Assembly (NCBI GenBank): GCA_025800385.1
Contig: JAOXRS010000047.1
Span: 1 to 64,000 of the forward strand
Length of the DNA: 64,000 nt
Direction of reading: 5' to 3'
Source: Candidatus Albibeggiatoa sp. nov. NOAA
Lineage (GTDB): Bacteria; Pseudomonadota; Gammaproteobacteria; Beggiatoales; Beggiatoaceae
How positions within the stretch are numbered: the stretch's first letter is position 1; every line of letters starts with the position of its first letter. Below, piece after piece: positions 47,094 through 56,224 of the stretch. Both the position numbers and the translations under genes were made by a program. The notes below the pieces were generated by a model. That model was given only the letters and a program-made list of their open reading frames with translations. It had not been told where the DNA came from and did not search any database.

Positions 47094-48554
47094 ATGGTAC
47101 ATTTTTTATGGGTGGAAGATTTTGAAGGCGATAATTTCAAGAATTATACTGACAGTTTATTTGGTCATTTTGTGCCACAAAACTATGTACCCGAAGGTCA
47201 CGGCGAATTAAAACAATTTCTACAGCCTTATGGCATTTTCCTTGAAACCCATTTCCTTGATGCACTTGAGTTTATTCGTGACAGCGAAAAATTATTTAAG
47301 ATTGATTTTATTATTTTAGACATTGATTTACCGATTGCCCAATATGAAGATGAGAACAATTATTTACCTGAAATTTTAGCGCGTTATCAAAATGATGAAC
47401 AAGCTTTGCGTAAAGTAGCAGGGTATCAGCTTTATATAGAATTAGTCATTGAACTCGGTTTTCCAAAACAACGGATTTTATTTTGTTCTAATCATGCAGA
47501 CTACTTAAATGCAATTTTGGAAGCCTTTGAAAATGCAAAAATCAGTTTACCCAATCAGCCTTGTGTAAAAAACAACGAGCATAGAATTGCTACGAAAGCG
47601 GATAATGTATTTTTACAAGAATGGATACAACAAGCACAGGATAATGCGTATTTATCTGTCAGGCGCAATGTTATTGAACAATGCCAATTTTTACGAAAAA
47701 TTACGCGTAAAGGTGAAAATCTACAATTTGAGCTATTTTTAGATGAAAACCGTCAATTATCTATCAGTGATATGCGTATTTATTTGGAAGTATTAGAAAG
47801 TGTCTTACCATTGCGTGAACATGAAATTCCAAGCAATAAAAACAAACGTCAATTATACAAAATATTCTTACGCACGTTAGCCCACCAATGGGATGCAGTG
47901 ACGCATGAAAAAAATGTCGCTGATCCTGCCTTATTAAGCTATTTTACTGTGATGAAAACCTTGCGTAATTGGCTAAGTCATATTGGTGATAAGCTAGACA
48001 AGGTGGATGAGAAGTTATTGGCCTTTCTATTCATTGTCAATATGCGAGCCATGTATGGCGAAAAGGTGGATATTAAGCTTGAAAACCAACTACTTAATCT
48101 TATTGGACAGCCTATTGATGCAATCGACCCAGATCATTTGCAAAGACAACTTTATTATTCTTATCAAGGTGTAAAAGGCTTATTGGAAAAACGGGTTGTT
48201 GAGGATAAAAAAACGACATATGAGTGTTTTAGACATTATAATAATAAAACAGTATCGTATGAGTTTAAGCAAAAAATTCTCACTCGAAGTGGAAAAATCC
48301 AACATTACAAAGATATAGCAGCTTTACTTGCTAATTATAACGGCCAAGAATACAAAGATGAATATTTCAACTTTTCCAAAGCTTTGTATTTCACCTATAT
48401 ACACCGTGGTATGTGCTATCTCAATGCAAAATCAGACAATGTATTACTCAGTACTTGGTTTAAGCAGGAGTTAGAAAAGCCCGAGGCTGAGCAAGATTTC
48501 TACATCAAACTCGCTCGTTATATCTACCCTTTATGCTTTAATATAAAGTCATAA
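47094..48554 (+). CDS. Receiver-domain protein with C-terminal HEPN-like domain
   Basis: A 486-aa response regulator. Residues 1-170 form a receiver domain with long insertions: acidic pair E8-D9 in FLWVEDF and phospho-acceptor Asp76 in IIILDIDLP-like context. The rest is almost entirely helical and has no DNA-binding motif. At residues 291-296 it reads R-N-W-L-S-H, the R-x4-H motif with a polar residue after Arg that marks the active site of HEPN ribonucleases, set between long helices (MKTLRNWLSHIG ... DEKLLAFLFIVNMRAMYG). The simplest reading is a phosphorylation-controlled RNase. It is coupled to the Sel1 kinase (3-bp gap, AAGGAAT ribosome-binding site). No closer family is recognised. 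Confidence 0.75.
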   Translation: MVHFLWVEDFEGDNFKNYTDSLFGHFVPQNYVPEGHGELKQFLQPYGIFLETHFLDALEFIRDSEKLFKIDFIILDIDLPIAQYEDENNYLPEILARYQNDEQALRKVAGYQLYIELVIELGFPKQRILFCSNHADYLNAILEAFENAKISLPNQPCVKNNEHRIATKADNVFLQEWIQQAQDNAYLSVRRNVIEQCQFLRKITRKGENLQFELFLDENRQLSISDMRIYLEVLESVLPLREHEIPSNKNKRQLYKIFLRTLAHQWDAVTHEKNVADPALLSYFTVMKTLRNWLSHIGDKLDKVDEKLLAFLFIVNMRAMYGEKVDIKLENQLLNLIGQPIDAIDPDHLQRQLYYSYQGVKGLLEKRVVEDKKTTYECFRHYNNKTVSYEFKQKILTRSGKIQHYKDIAALLANYNGQEYKDEYFNFSKALYFTYIHRGMCYLNAKSDNVLLSTWFKQELEKPEAEQDFYIKLARYIYPLCFNIKS

Positions 48555-48555
48555 G

Positions 48556-50295
48556 TCATGGTTGCTCTACAGCAAGTGCCATATCTATCGCTTTTAGAAA
48601 TTCTTTAATATCTAGTGGTTTGACAATATAAGTTAGGAAACCTGCCGCTTTTCCACGCTCAGTAGATTTTGCATTATCCATTGCGGTAAGGGCAATAATC
48701 GGAATATTTTTAGTCACATCAGATGCTTTTAGCCTCTGGCTCACTTCAAAGCCATCCATTCCCGGTAAGTTAATATCTAATAAAATAACGTGGGGATGGT
48801 GCAATTGAGCCATCTCCAGCCCCATTTCTCCTGTATGTGCAGAAATTAGCGCGATGTCGGGGCGTGATTTTAAGATTTGAGACACGAGACTCACATTAGT
48901 ACGACTATCTTCGATATACAATAAAATATATTTACTATCATCAATATCTTGAGTGTCTTGTGCCACAACACCCGTAGGTAAATCTACGAAAAAAGTTGTG
49001 CCTTGCCCTTCAGTACTTTCCACCCAGATTTTTGCATCCATGATTTCCAACAAACGCTTGGTAATAGTGAGACCAATCCCTGTCCCTTCAATTAAATTAA
49101 CTCCGCTCATACGCGTAAATGGCTCAAAGATTTTAGCTTGTTGTTCAGTACTCAGACCAATACCTGTATCTGTTACTGAAAAGCATAAAAATTCTGGATT
49201 GCTTTGTTTAATTTCAATCGTGATTTTGCCATTTTCTTTGTTATATTTCACTGCATTTGACAGTAAATTGATAATCACTTGTTTTAAACGAGCGCGGTCA
49301 ACGAGTGCATATTGAGGCGGTAAAGATGAGGTGGTATTTTCAACCGTAATATTACGTTTTTCTGCCAATGGTTGGGCAATGCTGAGACATTCTTTAATTA
49401 AATCAACCAATTCTACTTTTTCAATATTGACTTCGAGTTTGCCCGCTTCAATTCGGCTTAAATCTAATACTTTATTAATTAATTCCAGCAAATGCCAACC
49501 CGCTTGCAAGATATTGCCAACATATTGCTGCATATCTTCTACGTAATCTTGGTCAAACGAATCAACAGGCTCACTTAAATCTTCTTTAAGCAATTCGCTA
49601 TAACCCAAAATAGCATTCATTGGCGTGCGTAGCTCATGGCTCATACTGGATAAAAATTGAGATTTGGCTTTACTTGCACGCTCTGCGGCTTCCTTGGCTG
49701 CAATTAAGTTCTTTTCAGCTTTGCGGATTTCACTAATATCGACAAAAATCATCACAAAACCAACTATTTGACCTTCTTTTGTTATGGGGTTTAGCTCGCA
49801 AGCAACAGGAAATTCACGACTACCACGTTTAATTAAGGCGTGACTGTCATTAAAACGTTGCCCTGCTTGTAACTTTGCTAATAGTTTCTCTGGGTCAATC
49901 AGCTTATCTAAATCCTTACTTTCATGTAATTCAAAATATTTTAATATATCAGTAATATATAATACTTGTTCATCTAAATTTAAAATGAAACGTGCAACAG
50001 GATTAGCAAATACAAGCTTTTTATCTGTTCCGAATGCACATAGTCCATCAGGCATGGCATCCATGATAGTTTGTAATTGCAGACTAGATTGATTAAGTGA
50101 TATGGAACGAGAAGAGTGATTATTTTGTGTAATTGGCTTTACTTGACCTGTTTCGTATAATTTACGGTCTTTTTCTGCATTTTCATATGATAGGTCAATC
50201 CGTTGTAAAAATGCCTGCCATGCACCTGTATCTTCAGGAAGCGATTCGTAATTTAATCCAGCTTTGCGTAATTGGCGTAATAGTAAAGAGTGCAT
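48556..50295 (-). CDS. PAS-domain hybrid histidine kinase
   Basis: A 579-aa soluble hybrid kinase. The N-terminal 70 residues are helical. A PAS domain (about 75-190, DAMPDGLCAFGTDKKLVFANPVARFIL ... FVMIFVDISEIRKAE) is followed by HisKA with MSHELRTPMNAILGYSELL, HATPase_c (DTGIGL, GTGIGLTI) and a C-terminal receiver with the acceptor Asp in ILLDINLPGMDG. Without a membrane helix it probably senses a cytoplasmic signal. Its last codon lies one base from the end of the convergent receiver-HEPN gene. It might feed that regulator but could equally be an unrelated neighbour. Confidence 0.92.
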   Translation of the reverse strand: MHSLLLRQLRKAGLNYESLPEDTGAWQAFLQRIDLSYENAEKDRKLYETGQVKPITQNNHSSRSISLNQSSLQLQTIMDAMPDGLCAFGTDKKLVFANPVARFILNLDEQVLYITDILKYFELHESKDLDKLIDPEKLLAKLQAGQRFNDSHALIKRGSREFPVACELNPITKEGQIVGFVMIFVDISEIRKAEKNLIAAKEAAERASKAKSQFLSSMSHELRTPMNAILGYSELLKEDLSEPVDSFDQDYVEDMQQYVGNILQAGWHLLELINKVLDLSRIEAGKLEVNIEKVELVDLIKECLSIAQPLAEKRNITVENTTSSLPPQYALVDRARLKQVIINLLSNAVKYNKENGKITIEIKQSNPEFLCFSVTDTGIGLSTEQQAKIFEPFTRMSGVNLIEGTGIGLTITKRLLEIMDAKIWVESTEGQGTTFFVDLPTGVVAQDTQDIDDSKYILLYIEDSRTNVSLVSQILKSRPDIALISAHTGEMGLEMAQLHHPHVILLDINLPGMDGFEVSQRLKASDVTKNIPIIALTAMDNAKSTERGKAAGFLTYIVKPLDIKEFLKAIDMALAVEQP

Positions 50296-50479
50296 GGTGT
50301 TTTATATAGTGATAAGATTGGTTGCAAATACGGTAGTAACACAGTATTTGGCTCTTAATTCCCTGATCTATATGTTATTTAGGTTGTGTAAAATAATAGC
50401 TAAAATTATTCATAAAGTCTGATTGCTCCACTTTAGCTATTATAAATATATCTAATAAGATTTTATTCTCAATATCCAT

Positions 50480-52102
50480 CTATTGAAAAGAAGCATGAAG
50501 TAATGTTTTGGTATAAGGATGTTTTGGGTAAGTGAACAATTGTTCTGTTTCTCCATACTCAATAAATTGTCCTTGTTGCATCACAATAATTCGGTGCGAA
50601 ACAGCGCGAATCACTTTTAAGTCATGGCTGATAAATAAGTAGCTCATACGATGTTTTGCTTGTAAGCTTGCTAGTAGTTCTAACACCTGTTTTTGTACCG
50701 AAACGTCTAAGGCACTGGTTGGCTCATCCAATAAAATCAACTTTGGTTCTAAAATGACTGCGCGTGCAATCGCTATCCGTTGTCGTTGTCCGCCAGAAAA
50801 TTCATGTGGATACCGCCATAACATATTTTCCTCTAAACCCACTTCTTGCAAAATATTAATAATCCGCTCACGCCGTTGCTGTTTGTTCAGTTGAGGAAAG
50901 TGGATTTTTAAACCTTCTCCAACAATATCTTCTACTGTCATGCGCGGTGAAAGTGATGAATAGGGGTCTTGAAATACAACTTGAAAGTCTTTGCGTAATG
51001 GGCGTAATTGGCTGAGTTTTAAAGTATCCAAACGCTGTTGGTTAAATTCAATTAAGCCTTCACAATGTTGTAAACGTAATAAACACAAACCCAACGTTGT
51101 TTTGCCTGAACCTGATTCGCCAACAATACCTAGTGTTTCACCTTGGTATACATTAACACAAACATCATCAACTGCTTTAATTTCACCTAATTTTTTCTTA
51201 AATAGCCCGCTACTTTTTATACTGAAATGACACTTTATTTCCTCACCTTTAAGCAATATCTGTGCAGCTTTATAATCAAAAGGGGTTTGTAGTGTTGTAG
51301 GTTGGCTATTCAATAAATGTTGTGTGTAGCTATGTTTAGGAAATGCAAACAACTCATTGACTGAAGCTGTTTCAACTAAATCGCCTTTTTTCATCACACA
51401 AATGCGTTGGGCAAAGTGTTTAACCAAATTTAAATCATGTGTAATGAGCAAGACCGCCATACCAAATTCTTGTTGCATATTGTCTAACAGTTCAAGAATT
51501 TGTAATTGAATCGTGACATCTAAAGCCGTCGTAGGTTCATCTGCAATCAATAGTTTGGGTTGACAGGCCAATGCCATAGCAATCATCACCCTTTGCCGCT
51601 GTCCACCTGAAAGCATATGCGGATAAGCATTAAAACGTTTGTGTGGCTCAGGAATGCCCGTTAAATCCAACAGTTCAATCATACGCTGTTTAGCGGCTTT
51701 TTTACTGATTTTTTCATGAAGCATTAATGGCTCAATCAACTGTGTGCCAATAGGATAAACAGGATTAAGCGAGGTCATTGGCTCTTGGAAAATCATCGCA
51801 ATATCTTTACCGCGAATCCGTCGCAGCCTTGCCTCATTCCATTGCAATAAGTCTTGACCTTCAAATTCAATTTGTCCGCTGGGAAAATGTACTTGCTGCA
51901 TATCATGTAAACGCAAAATAGATAATGCAGTAACGGACTTACCAGAACCAGATTCGCCTACAAGGGCTAGTTTTTCGCCTTGTTGAATATCAAAGTTAAT
52001 ATTATTAACAACCTGAGTTGTTTGTGAGGCTTCACGCCCAAAAGCAACAGATAAATTTTTGATACGCAGTAAAGTTTGTTCGGTATTGGGTGTTTTTATC
52101 AT
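50480..52102 (-). CDS. Peptide/opine-type ABC transporter, fused double ATPase (YejF-like)
   Basis: A 540-aa protein with two complete ABC ATPase domains in tandem, as in YejF, DppD-DppF fusions and GsiA. Domain 1 (about 7-260) has Walker A GESGSGKS, signature LSGGQRQRV and Walker B LLIADEP. Domain 2 (about 290-535) has [17 protein letters not shown] and LILLDEP. It powers import of peptides, opines or microcin-like compounds through permeases that are not encoded here. As an orphan ATPase it must work with permease genes elsewhere, probably the yejABE type. Confidence 0.9.
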   Translation of the reverse strand: MIKTPNTEQTLLRIKNLSVAFGREASQTTQVVNNINFDIQQGEKLALVGESGSGKSVTALSILRLHDMQQVHFPSGQIEFEGQDLLQWNEARLRRIRGKDIAMIFQEPMTSLNPVYPIGTQLIEPLMLHEKISKKAAKQRMIELLDLTGIPEPHKRFNAYPHMLSGGQRQRVMIAMALACQPKLLIADEPTTALDVTIQLQILELLDNMQQEFGMAVLLITHDLNLVKHFAQRICVMKKGDLVETASVNELFAFPKHSYTQHLLNSQPTTLQTPFDYKAAQILLKGEEIKCHFSIKSSGLFKKKLGEIKAVDDVCVNVYQGETLGIVGESGSGKTTLGLCLLRLQHCEGLIEFNQQRLDTLKLSQLRPLRKDFQVVFQDPYSSLSPRMTVEDIVGEGLKIHFPQLNKQQRRERIINILQEVGLEENMLWRYPHEFSGGQRQRIAIARAVILEPKLILLDEPTSALDVSVQKQVLELLASLQAKHRMSYLFISHDLKVIRAVSHRIIVMQQGQFIEYGETEQLFTYPKHPYTKTLLHASFQ

Positions 52103-52387
52103 TTAAGCATCAACCCAGTCTCTGATAATTTGTTAGGATAGAAATTAATATCATTGTAAGCTAAAAACGAAACAGCGGAAAGCCATTGCTGGTAAACGCG
52201 TTTATTTTATAAATTTATACTCTACTGTGTATTATGCTTAAGGCCTATTCAATTTTGTTTGAGTGCACTACAATTTTTTATATAAAAATGGCCATCAGCA
52301 TGATTTACAGAGTGTGTTTAATGCATAATGCCGCCATATTTCTATGGTTCAATGCGCTAAGCAACTTGACTGATAAGTTGATAATGA

Positions 52388-53173
52388 ATGAATAGTGTTT
52401 TAAAAAATGTTCAACAAGCCTATGTACTTGCCCAATATACATTAATTGAAGCAATACACAGTCGCTTTTTTATTATTTTATTTGTACTGATTGGATTAAG
52501 TATCGGCTTAGAGTTGTTTTTGCAACAGGTGGTCTTATTTGAAAAAAATATGACTCAATTAGCTTTGGTTGCCGCTTTTTTGCGCATCAGTGCTGTGTAT
52601 TTGATGGGATTATTCGTCGTTAGCAGTATTACACAAGCGTTTAACCAAAACACAATTTATTTATTTATGGCATTACCTCTAGCGCGCTCGACTTATATTC
52701 TAGGGAAATTATTAGGTTTCTCAGTATTAGCATTGGTAATGTGTGGTTTATTTAGCCTGTTGTTATTATCTTACATTGACAATATACAGCTTGTATTATG
52801 GTTACTTTCTTTATATTGTGAGTTATTGCTGGTGATTAGCGTGGCGATATTTTTTAGCCTTAGTTTTCACCATACCTTACCTGCATTGACGGGTTTTATT
52901 GGTTTTTATTTACTGGCGCGTAGTATTCATGCCATACAACTCATGTCGCAAGGCTTTCAAAATAGTTCTCAATGGTCAGATTTAATTTTGTATTATATTA
53001 GCCAATGTGTTGCATTATTGTTGCCTGATTTAAGTCGTTTTACACGTTCGGAATGGCTTATCTATCAAACAGGACATTGGGAAATATTAGCAGAGTTGTC
53101 ACTACAATCAGTTATTTATATGTTATTGATAATATCTGCAAGCTTATTTGATTTTTATCGAAAAAACTTATGA
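52388..53173 (+). CDS. ABC-2-type membrane protein (permease-like)
   Basis: A 261-aa integral membrane protein with about six hydrophobic segments. The N-terminus (VLAQYTLIEAIHSRFFIILFVLIGLSIGLELFL) and the second helix pair (FNQNTIYLFMALPLARSTYILGKLLGFSVLALVMC) resemble ABC-2 permeases of the NosY/export type, where LxRxxYxLGKxxG is a common pattern. No ATPase gene is adjacent on this strand. It overlaps the next gene by 4 bp (ATGA), so the two products probably act together. Confidence 0.7.
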   Translation: MNSVLKNVQQAYVLAQYTLIEAIHSRFFIILFVLIGLSIGLELFLQQVVLFEKNMTQLALVAAFLRISAVYLMGLFVVSSITQAFNQNTIYLFMALPLARSTYILGKLLGFSVLALVMCGLFSLLLLSYIDNIQLVLWLLSLYCELLLVISVAIFFSLSFHHTLPALTGFIGFYLLARSIHAIQLMSQGFQNSSQWSDLILYYISQCVALLLPDLSRFTRSEWLIYQTGHWEILAELSLQSVIYMLLIISASLFDFYRKNL

Positions 53174-53892
53174 CAAAACAACGCCATTTTAAAAATATAC
53201 CAATATTAGTCATACTGTTATTTTTAATTGGTCTGATGTTACAGATTATATGGCAACTCAATAATTTTAAAAAAAATTCTAAGTATCAACCCTTACCTGA
53301 TGCTCCATCACAAAATATATTAAATTTACAAAGTTTTGGTGATAATATTGTATTATCACGTTTACTCATACTTTGGCTGCAATCTCATACCTCACAAAAT
53401 GGTCTATACTTAAGCAATAATGATATTAATTATAAATACTTAACGGATTGGCTGAACGCTATTTTACAACAAGATTCACACACCCAATATCCACTTTTTT
53501 TAGCCAGTTATCAATACATTCTAGTAAAACATCCACAAAAGCAAAGACAAGTGCTAGAATTTATACATCAGCAATTTTATATAGACCCCAAACGGCGTTG
53601 GAGATGGTTAGCTCAGGCTGCAGTCATTGCAAAATATCGTTTACAAGACTTGCCTTTAGCTCTAAAATATGCCGAAATTTTAACTGCTTATGCGCCAATC
53701 ATTCCAGATATGCCAGATTGGGCTAAAGAAATGCAAATCTTTATCTTAGAGGACATGGGAGAATTGGCTCAAGCACGCTTGTTGATTGGCGGGCTACTAA
53801 CCAATGGACTTATCACTGACCCTGATGAAGTCGCCTTCTTAAATGAAAAATTACAAGCACTGGAGCAGGCGCAGTCTGGCCTACAGGAATAA
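53170..53892 (+). CDS. Uncharacterised membrane-anchored helical protein
   Basis: A 240-aa protein with an N-terminal transmembrane helix (about 10-30, IPILVILLFLIGLMLQIIW) and a periplasmic helical part with TPR-like spacing (LFLASYQYILVKHPQKQRQVLEFIHQQF; RWLAQAAVIAKYRLQDLPLALKYAEIL). I do not recognise a family. Translational overlap with the permease-like gene upstream and 110 bp to a pseudopilin gene downstream suggest a small envelope-associated operon. Confidence 0.75.
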   Translation: MTKQRHFKNIPILVILLFLIGLMLQIIWQLNNFKKNSKYQPLPDAPSQNILNLQSFGDNIVLSRLLILWLQSHTSQNGLYLSNNDINYKYLTDWLNAILQQDSHTQYPLFLASYQYILVKHPQKQRQVLEFIHQQFYIDPKRRWRWLAQAAVIAKYRLQDLPLALKYAEILTAYAPIIPDMPDWAKEMQIFILEDMGELAQARLLIGGLLTNGLITDPDEVAFLNEKLQALEQAQSGLQE

Positions 53893-54001
53893 AACTTGCT
53901 TTTCGTAATTTATATTTAAATACAATCATATACAGAATTTTTCTATGAAAACTGTTACAGCATTAAAATGTAATATATCGTCTTACCCAAAGGAGACCAG
54001 T

Positions 54002-54604
54002 ATGATAAAAAAGCAGGCGGGTTTTACGCTGGTTGAAATCGCTATTGTGCTGGTCATTATTGGCTTATTGCTTGGTGGTGTTCTCAAGGGTAGGGAAATC
54101 ATTAATAATGCCAAAGTAATCAATATTGAAAATTCATTTACAGGTATTTCTTCAGCTATTTATAGTTACCAAGACCGTTATCGTGCCTTACCAGGGGATG
54201 ACCATGACGATAAAACCGAAAATCGCTGGGGTGTTGATGGTGGCAATAATGATGGTGATATTGGAGGAGAATTTAATTCAAAATCATCAGGTGAATCTCA
54301 ATATTTTTGGCTACATCTGCGAAATGCTAAGCTCGTTGCTGGGGCTGCTTCTGATAAAATCCAACCAACCAATTCTTTTGGTGGGCTAATGGGAGCTTCA
54401 AGTACAGTTGATAGTGCCAAAATTAAAATTTCTGGTGTTCACGTTGGCTTTGACAAAGTACCTGGAAAAATTGTTGCAATTGTAGAAACTCGCTCAGATG
54501 ACTCAAATCCTAAAACGGGTGGTATACAAGCCACAGATTCAGATGGTAATGCTGCAAGCAGCTATGAAGAAAATAAAGATTATACTGTTTATTTTGAATT
54601 ATAA
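54002..54604 (+). CDS. Type II/IV prepilin-like protein
   Basis: A 200-aa pseudopilin with a class III leader. The short basic leader MIKKQAG is followed by the processing site G-F-T-L-V-E and the hydrophobic N-terminal helix IAIVLVIIGLLLGGVLKG with Glu5 conserved. The globular part has RYRALPGDDHDDKT, the PGDD element seen in many Beggiatoa-type and general pseudopilins, and a Gly/Asp/Asn-rich loop. An AAAGGAGACC ribosome-binding site 5 bases before 54002 fixes this start; an upstream in-frame ATG at 53945 would give an improbable leader. It probably needs PilD for processing. Confidence 0.88.
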   Translation: MIKKQAGFTLVEIAIVLVIIGLLLGGVLKGREIINNAKVINIENSFTGISSAIYSYQDRYRALPGDDHDDKTENRWGVDGGNNDGDIGGEFNSKSSGESQYFWLHLRNAKLVAGAASDKIQPTNSFGGLMGASSTVDSAKIKISGVHVGFDKVPGKIVAIVETRSDDSNPKTGGIQATDSDGNAASSYEENKDYTVYFEL

Positions 54605-54741
54605 AAAAGATGATTTTTTGATTACTAGTCAAATGTAATTTGTTAACCAATCTATAAAAATAATTGATAACAATAAGGTAGATTTTTTTAGCTAGAATAT
54701 AGTACGGTTATTGCTGTGTACAATTTTAGGATATGTTATTT

Positions 54742-55512
54742 ATGAAGTTAACGCTTTGTCATCGACTCTATGTATTGAGCTTAACTCTTTTCATGACTTC
54801 CAATACGTTAGCAGCAGAAACCACCATCGCTGTTGCAGCCAACTTTACTAAAACCATTGAAGAAATCGGGCAAGCCTTTGCACAAGATACTGAGCACAAA
54901 GCACGTTTCTCTTTTGGCCCTACAGGAAAGTTATTCGCTCAAATCAGTAACGGTGCACCATTTGATCTATTTTTTGCAGCCAATGAAAAAACACCTAAAG
55001 CCGCGATAGAAAAGAAGTTCGCTATCAAAGACAGTTATTTTATTTATGCTCAAGGGGCTTTGGCGTTATACAGTGCGAGCTTACCCGTTGCCACTCAAAA
55101 ACAAACCATCTTAACTCATTCCAAAATTCGTTTTATTTCTGTTGCCAATCCAAAAACCGCCCCTTATGGCACACAAGCAATTCATTATTTAAAAAAGACA
55201 GGTTTGTACGATACAGTCAAACCAAAGCTTGTTAACGGTGAAAGTGTGGCTCATGCGTTTCAATACGCGATTACAGGCAATGCACAACTCGGTTTTGTCG
55301 CCTTATCCCACCTCATTGACCCTATTAGCCCTGCTAAAAATAAAGGTGAATATTGGGTTATTCCAACATCGGATTATGAGCCAATCAACCAAGCTGCAGT
55401 GATGCTTAAGCGAGGTGAAAATAACTCAGCTGCCCAAGCATTTCTCAACTATATCCAATCAGACAAAGCCCAAGCCATTATTAAAAAATATGGTTATAGC
55501 ATTCCAAAATAA
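54742..55512 (+). CDS. modA: Molybdate ABC transporter, periplasmic binding protein
   Basis: A 256-aa secreted solute-binding protein that captures molybdate or tungstate. After a Sec signal peptide (VLSLTLFMTSNTLAAE) come the family segments ETTIAVAANFTKTIEEIG, FSFGPTGKLFAQISNGAPFDLFFAAN and VNGESVAHAFQYAITGNAQLGFV. The Ser/Thr and backbone ligands around SFGPTGKL and GAPFD match the ModA oxyanion site. The ATG at 54742 sits about ten bases after AGGA, and an ATG three codons earlier is too close to it. It is the first gene of modABC. No ModE box was recognised upstream. Confidence 0.93.
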   Translation: MKLTLCHRLYVLSLTLFMTSNTLAAETTIAVAANFTKTIEEIGQAFAQDTEHKARFSFGPTGKLFAQISNGAPFDLFFAANEKTPKAAIEKKFAIKDSYFIYAQGALALYSASLPVATQKQTILTHSKIRFISVANPKTAPYGTQAIHYLKKTGLYDTVKPKLVNGESVAHAFQYAITGNAQLGFVALSHLIDPISPAKNKGEYWVIPTSDYEPINQAAVMLKRGENNSAAQAFLNYIQSDKAQAIIKKYGYSIPK

Positions 55513-55527
55513 GAGGCCGTTCCGATC

Positions 55528-56220
55528 ATGCAAATATTTGGCGCGGAGATTGACTTACAGCCAATTTGGTTAACTTTAGAAATCGCCACCATTACAACTC
55601 TTATTTTATTAATCATTGGTACACCATTGGCGTGGTGGATTACTCGAATGCGCTCTTCTGTCAAAGTAGTGTTAGAGGCTTTAATCGCATTGCCACTTGT
55701 TTTGCCACCAACCGTTCTAGGTTTCTATTTACTTATTATCATGAATCCAAACGGCACATTGACGGAATTTCTGCGTTGGTTTGGTTTTGAAGGACAGCTC
55801 ACCTTTAGCAAGACAGGGCTTATTATTGGCTCAGTGTTTTATTCATTGCCGTTTACGGTGCAACCTTTAATGCACGCATTTGAAGCGATTCCACAACGCT
55901 TGCTTGATGCAGCCGCTACATTACGTGCTCATGCCTTAGATCAGTTCTTGACCATTGTGTTGCCTTTATCTCAACGTGGTTTTCTTGTCGCCGCGACACT
56001 GACTTTTGCACATACTGTCGGTGAATTTGGGGTGGTACTGATGGTCGGCGGTAATATCCCAGGGCAAACTCGTGTGGTATCCATCGACATTTTTGACCAT
56101 GTGGAAAACTTAGAATATACCGAAGCACACATTTTATCAGGCATGATGCTGGTATTTTCACTGTTCGTTTTGATGTTGGTATATGGATTAAATCGACGTT
56201 TCGGGGTCAAGGTGGGTTAA
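55528..56220 (+). CDS. modB: Molybdate ABC transporter, permease
   Basis: A 230-aa permease with five to six membrane helices, forming the ModB homodimer that passes molybdate. The ATPase-coupling EAA loop reads AAATLRAHALDQFLTIVLPLSQRG (about 130-153), and the TLAHTVGEFGVVLMVGGNIPGQT block is highly diagnostic of ModB. It starts 15 bp after modA and is followed by modC after 4 bp. Size and motifs are entirely normal. Confidence 0.96.
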   Translation: MQIFGAEIDLQPIWLTLEIATITTLILLIIGTPLAWWITRMRSSVKVVLEALIALPLVLPPTVLGFYLLIIMNPNGTLTEFLRWFGFEGQLTFSKTGLIIGSVFYSLPFTVQPLMHAFEAIPQRLLDAAATLRAHALDQFLTIVLPLSQRGFLVAATLTFAHTVGEFGVVLMVGGNIPGQTRVVSIDIFDHVENLEYTEAHILSGMMLVFSLFVLMLVYGLNRRFGVKVG

Positions 56221-56224
56221 GGGT

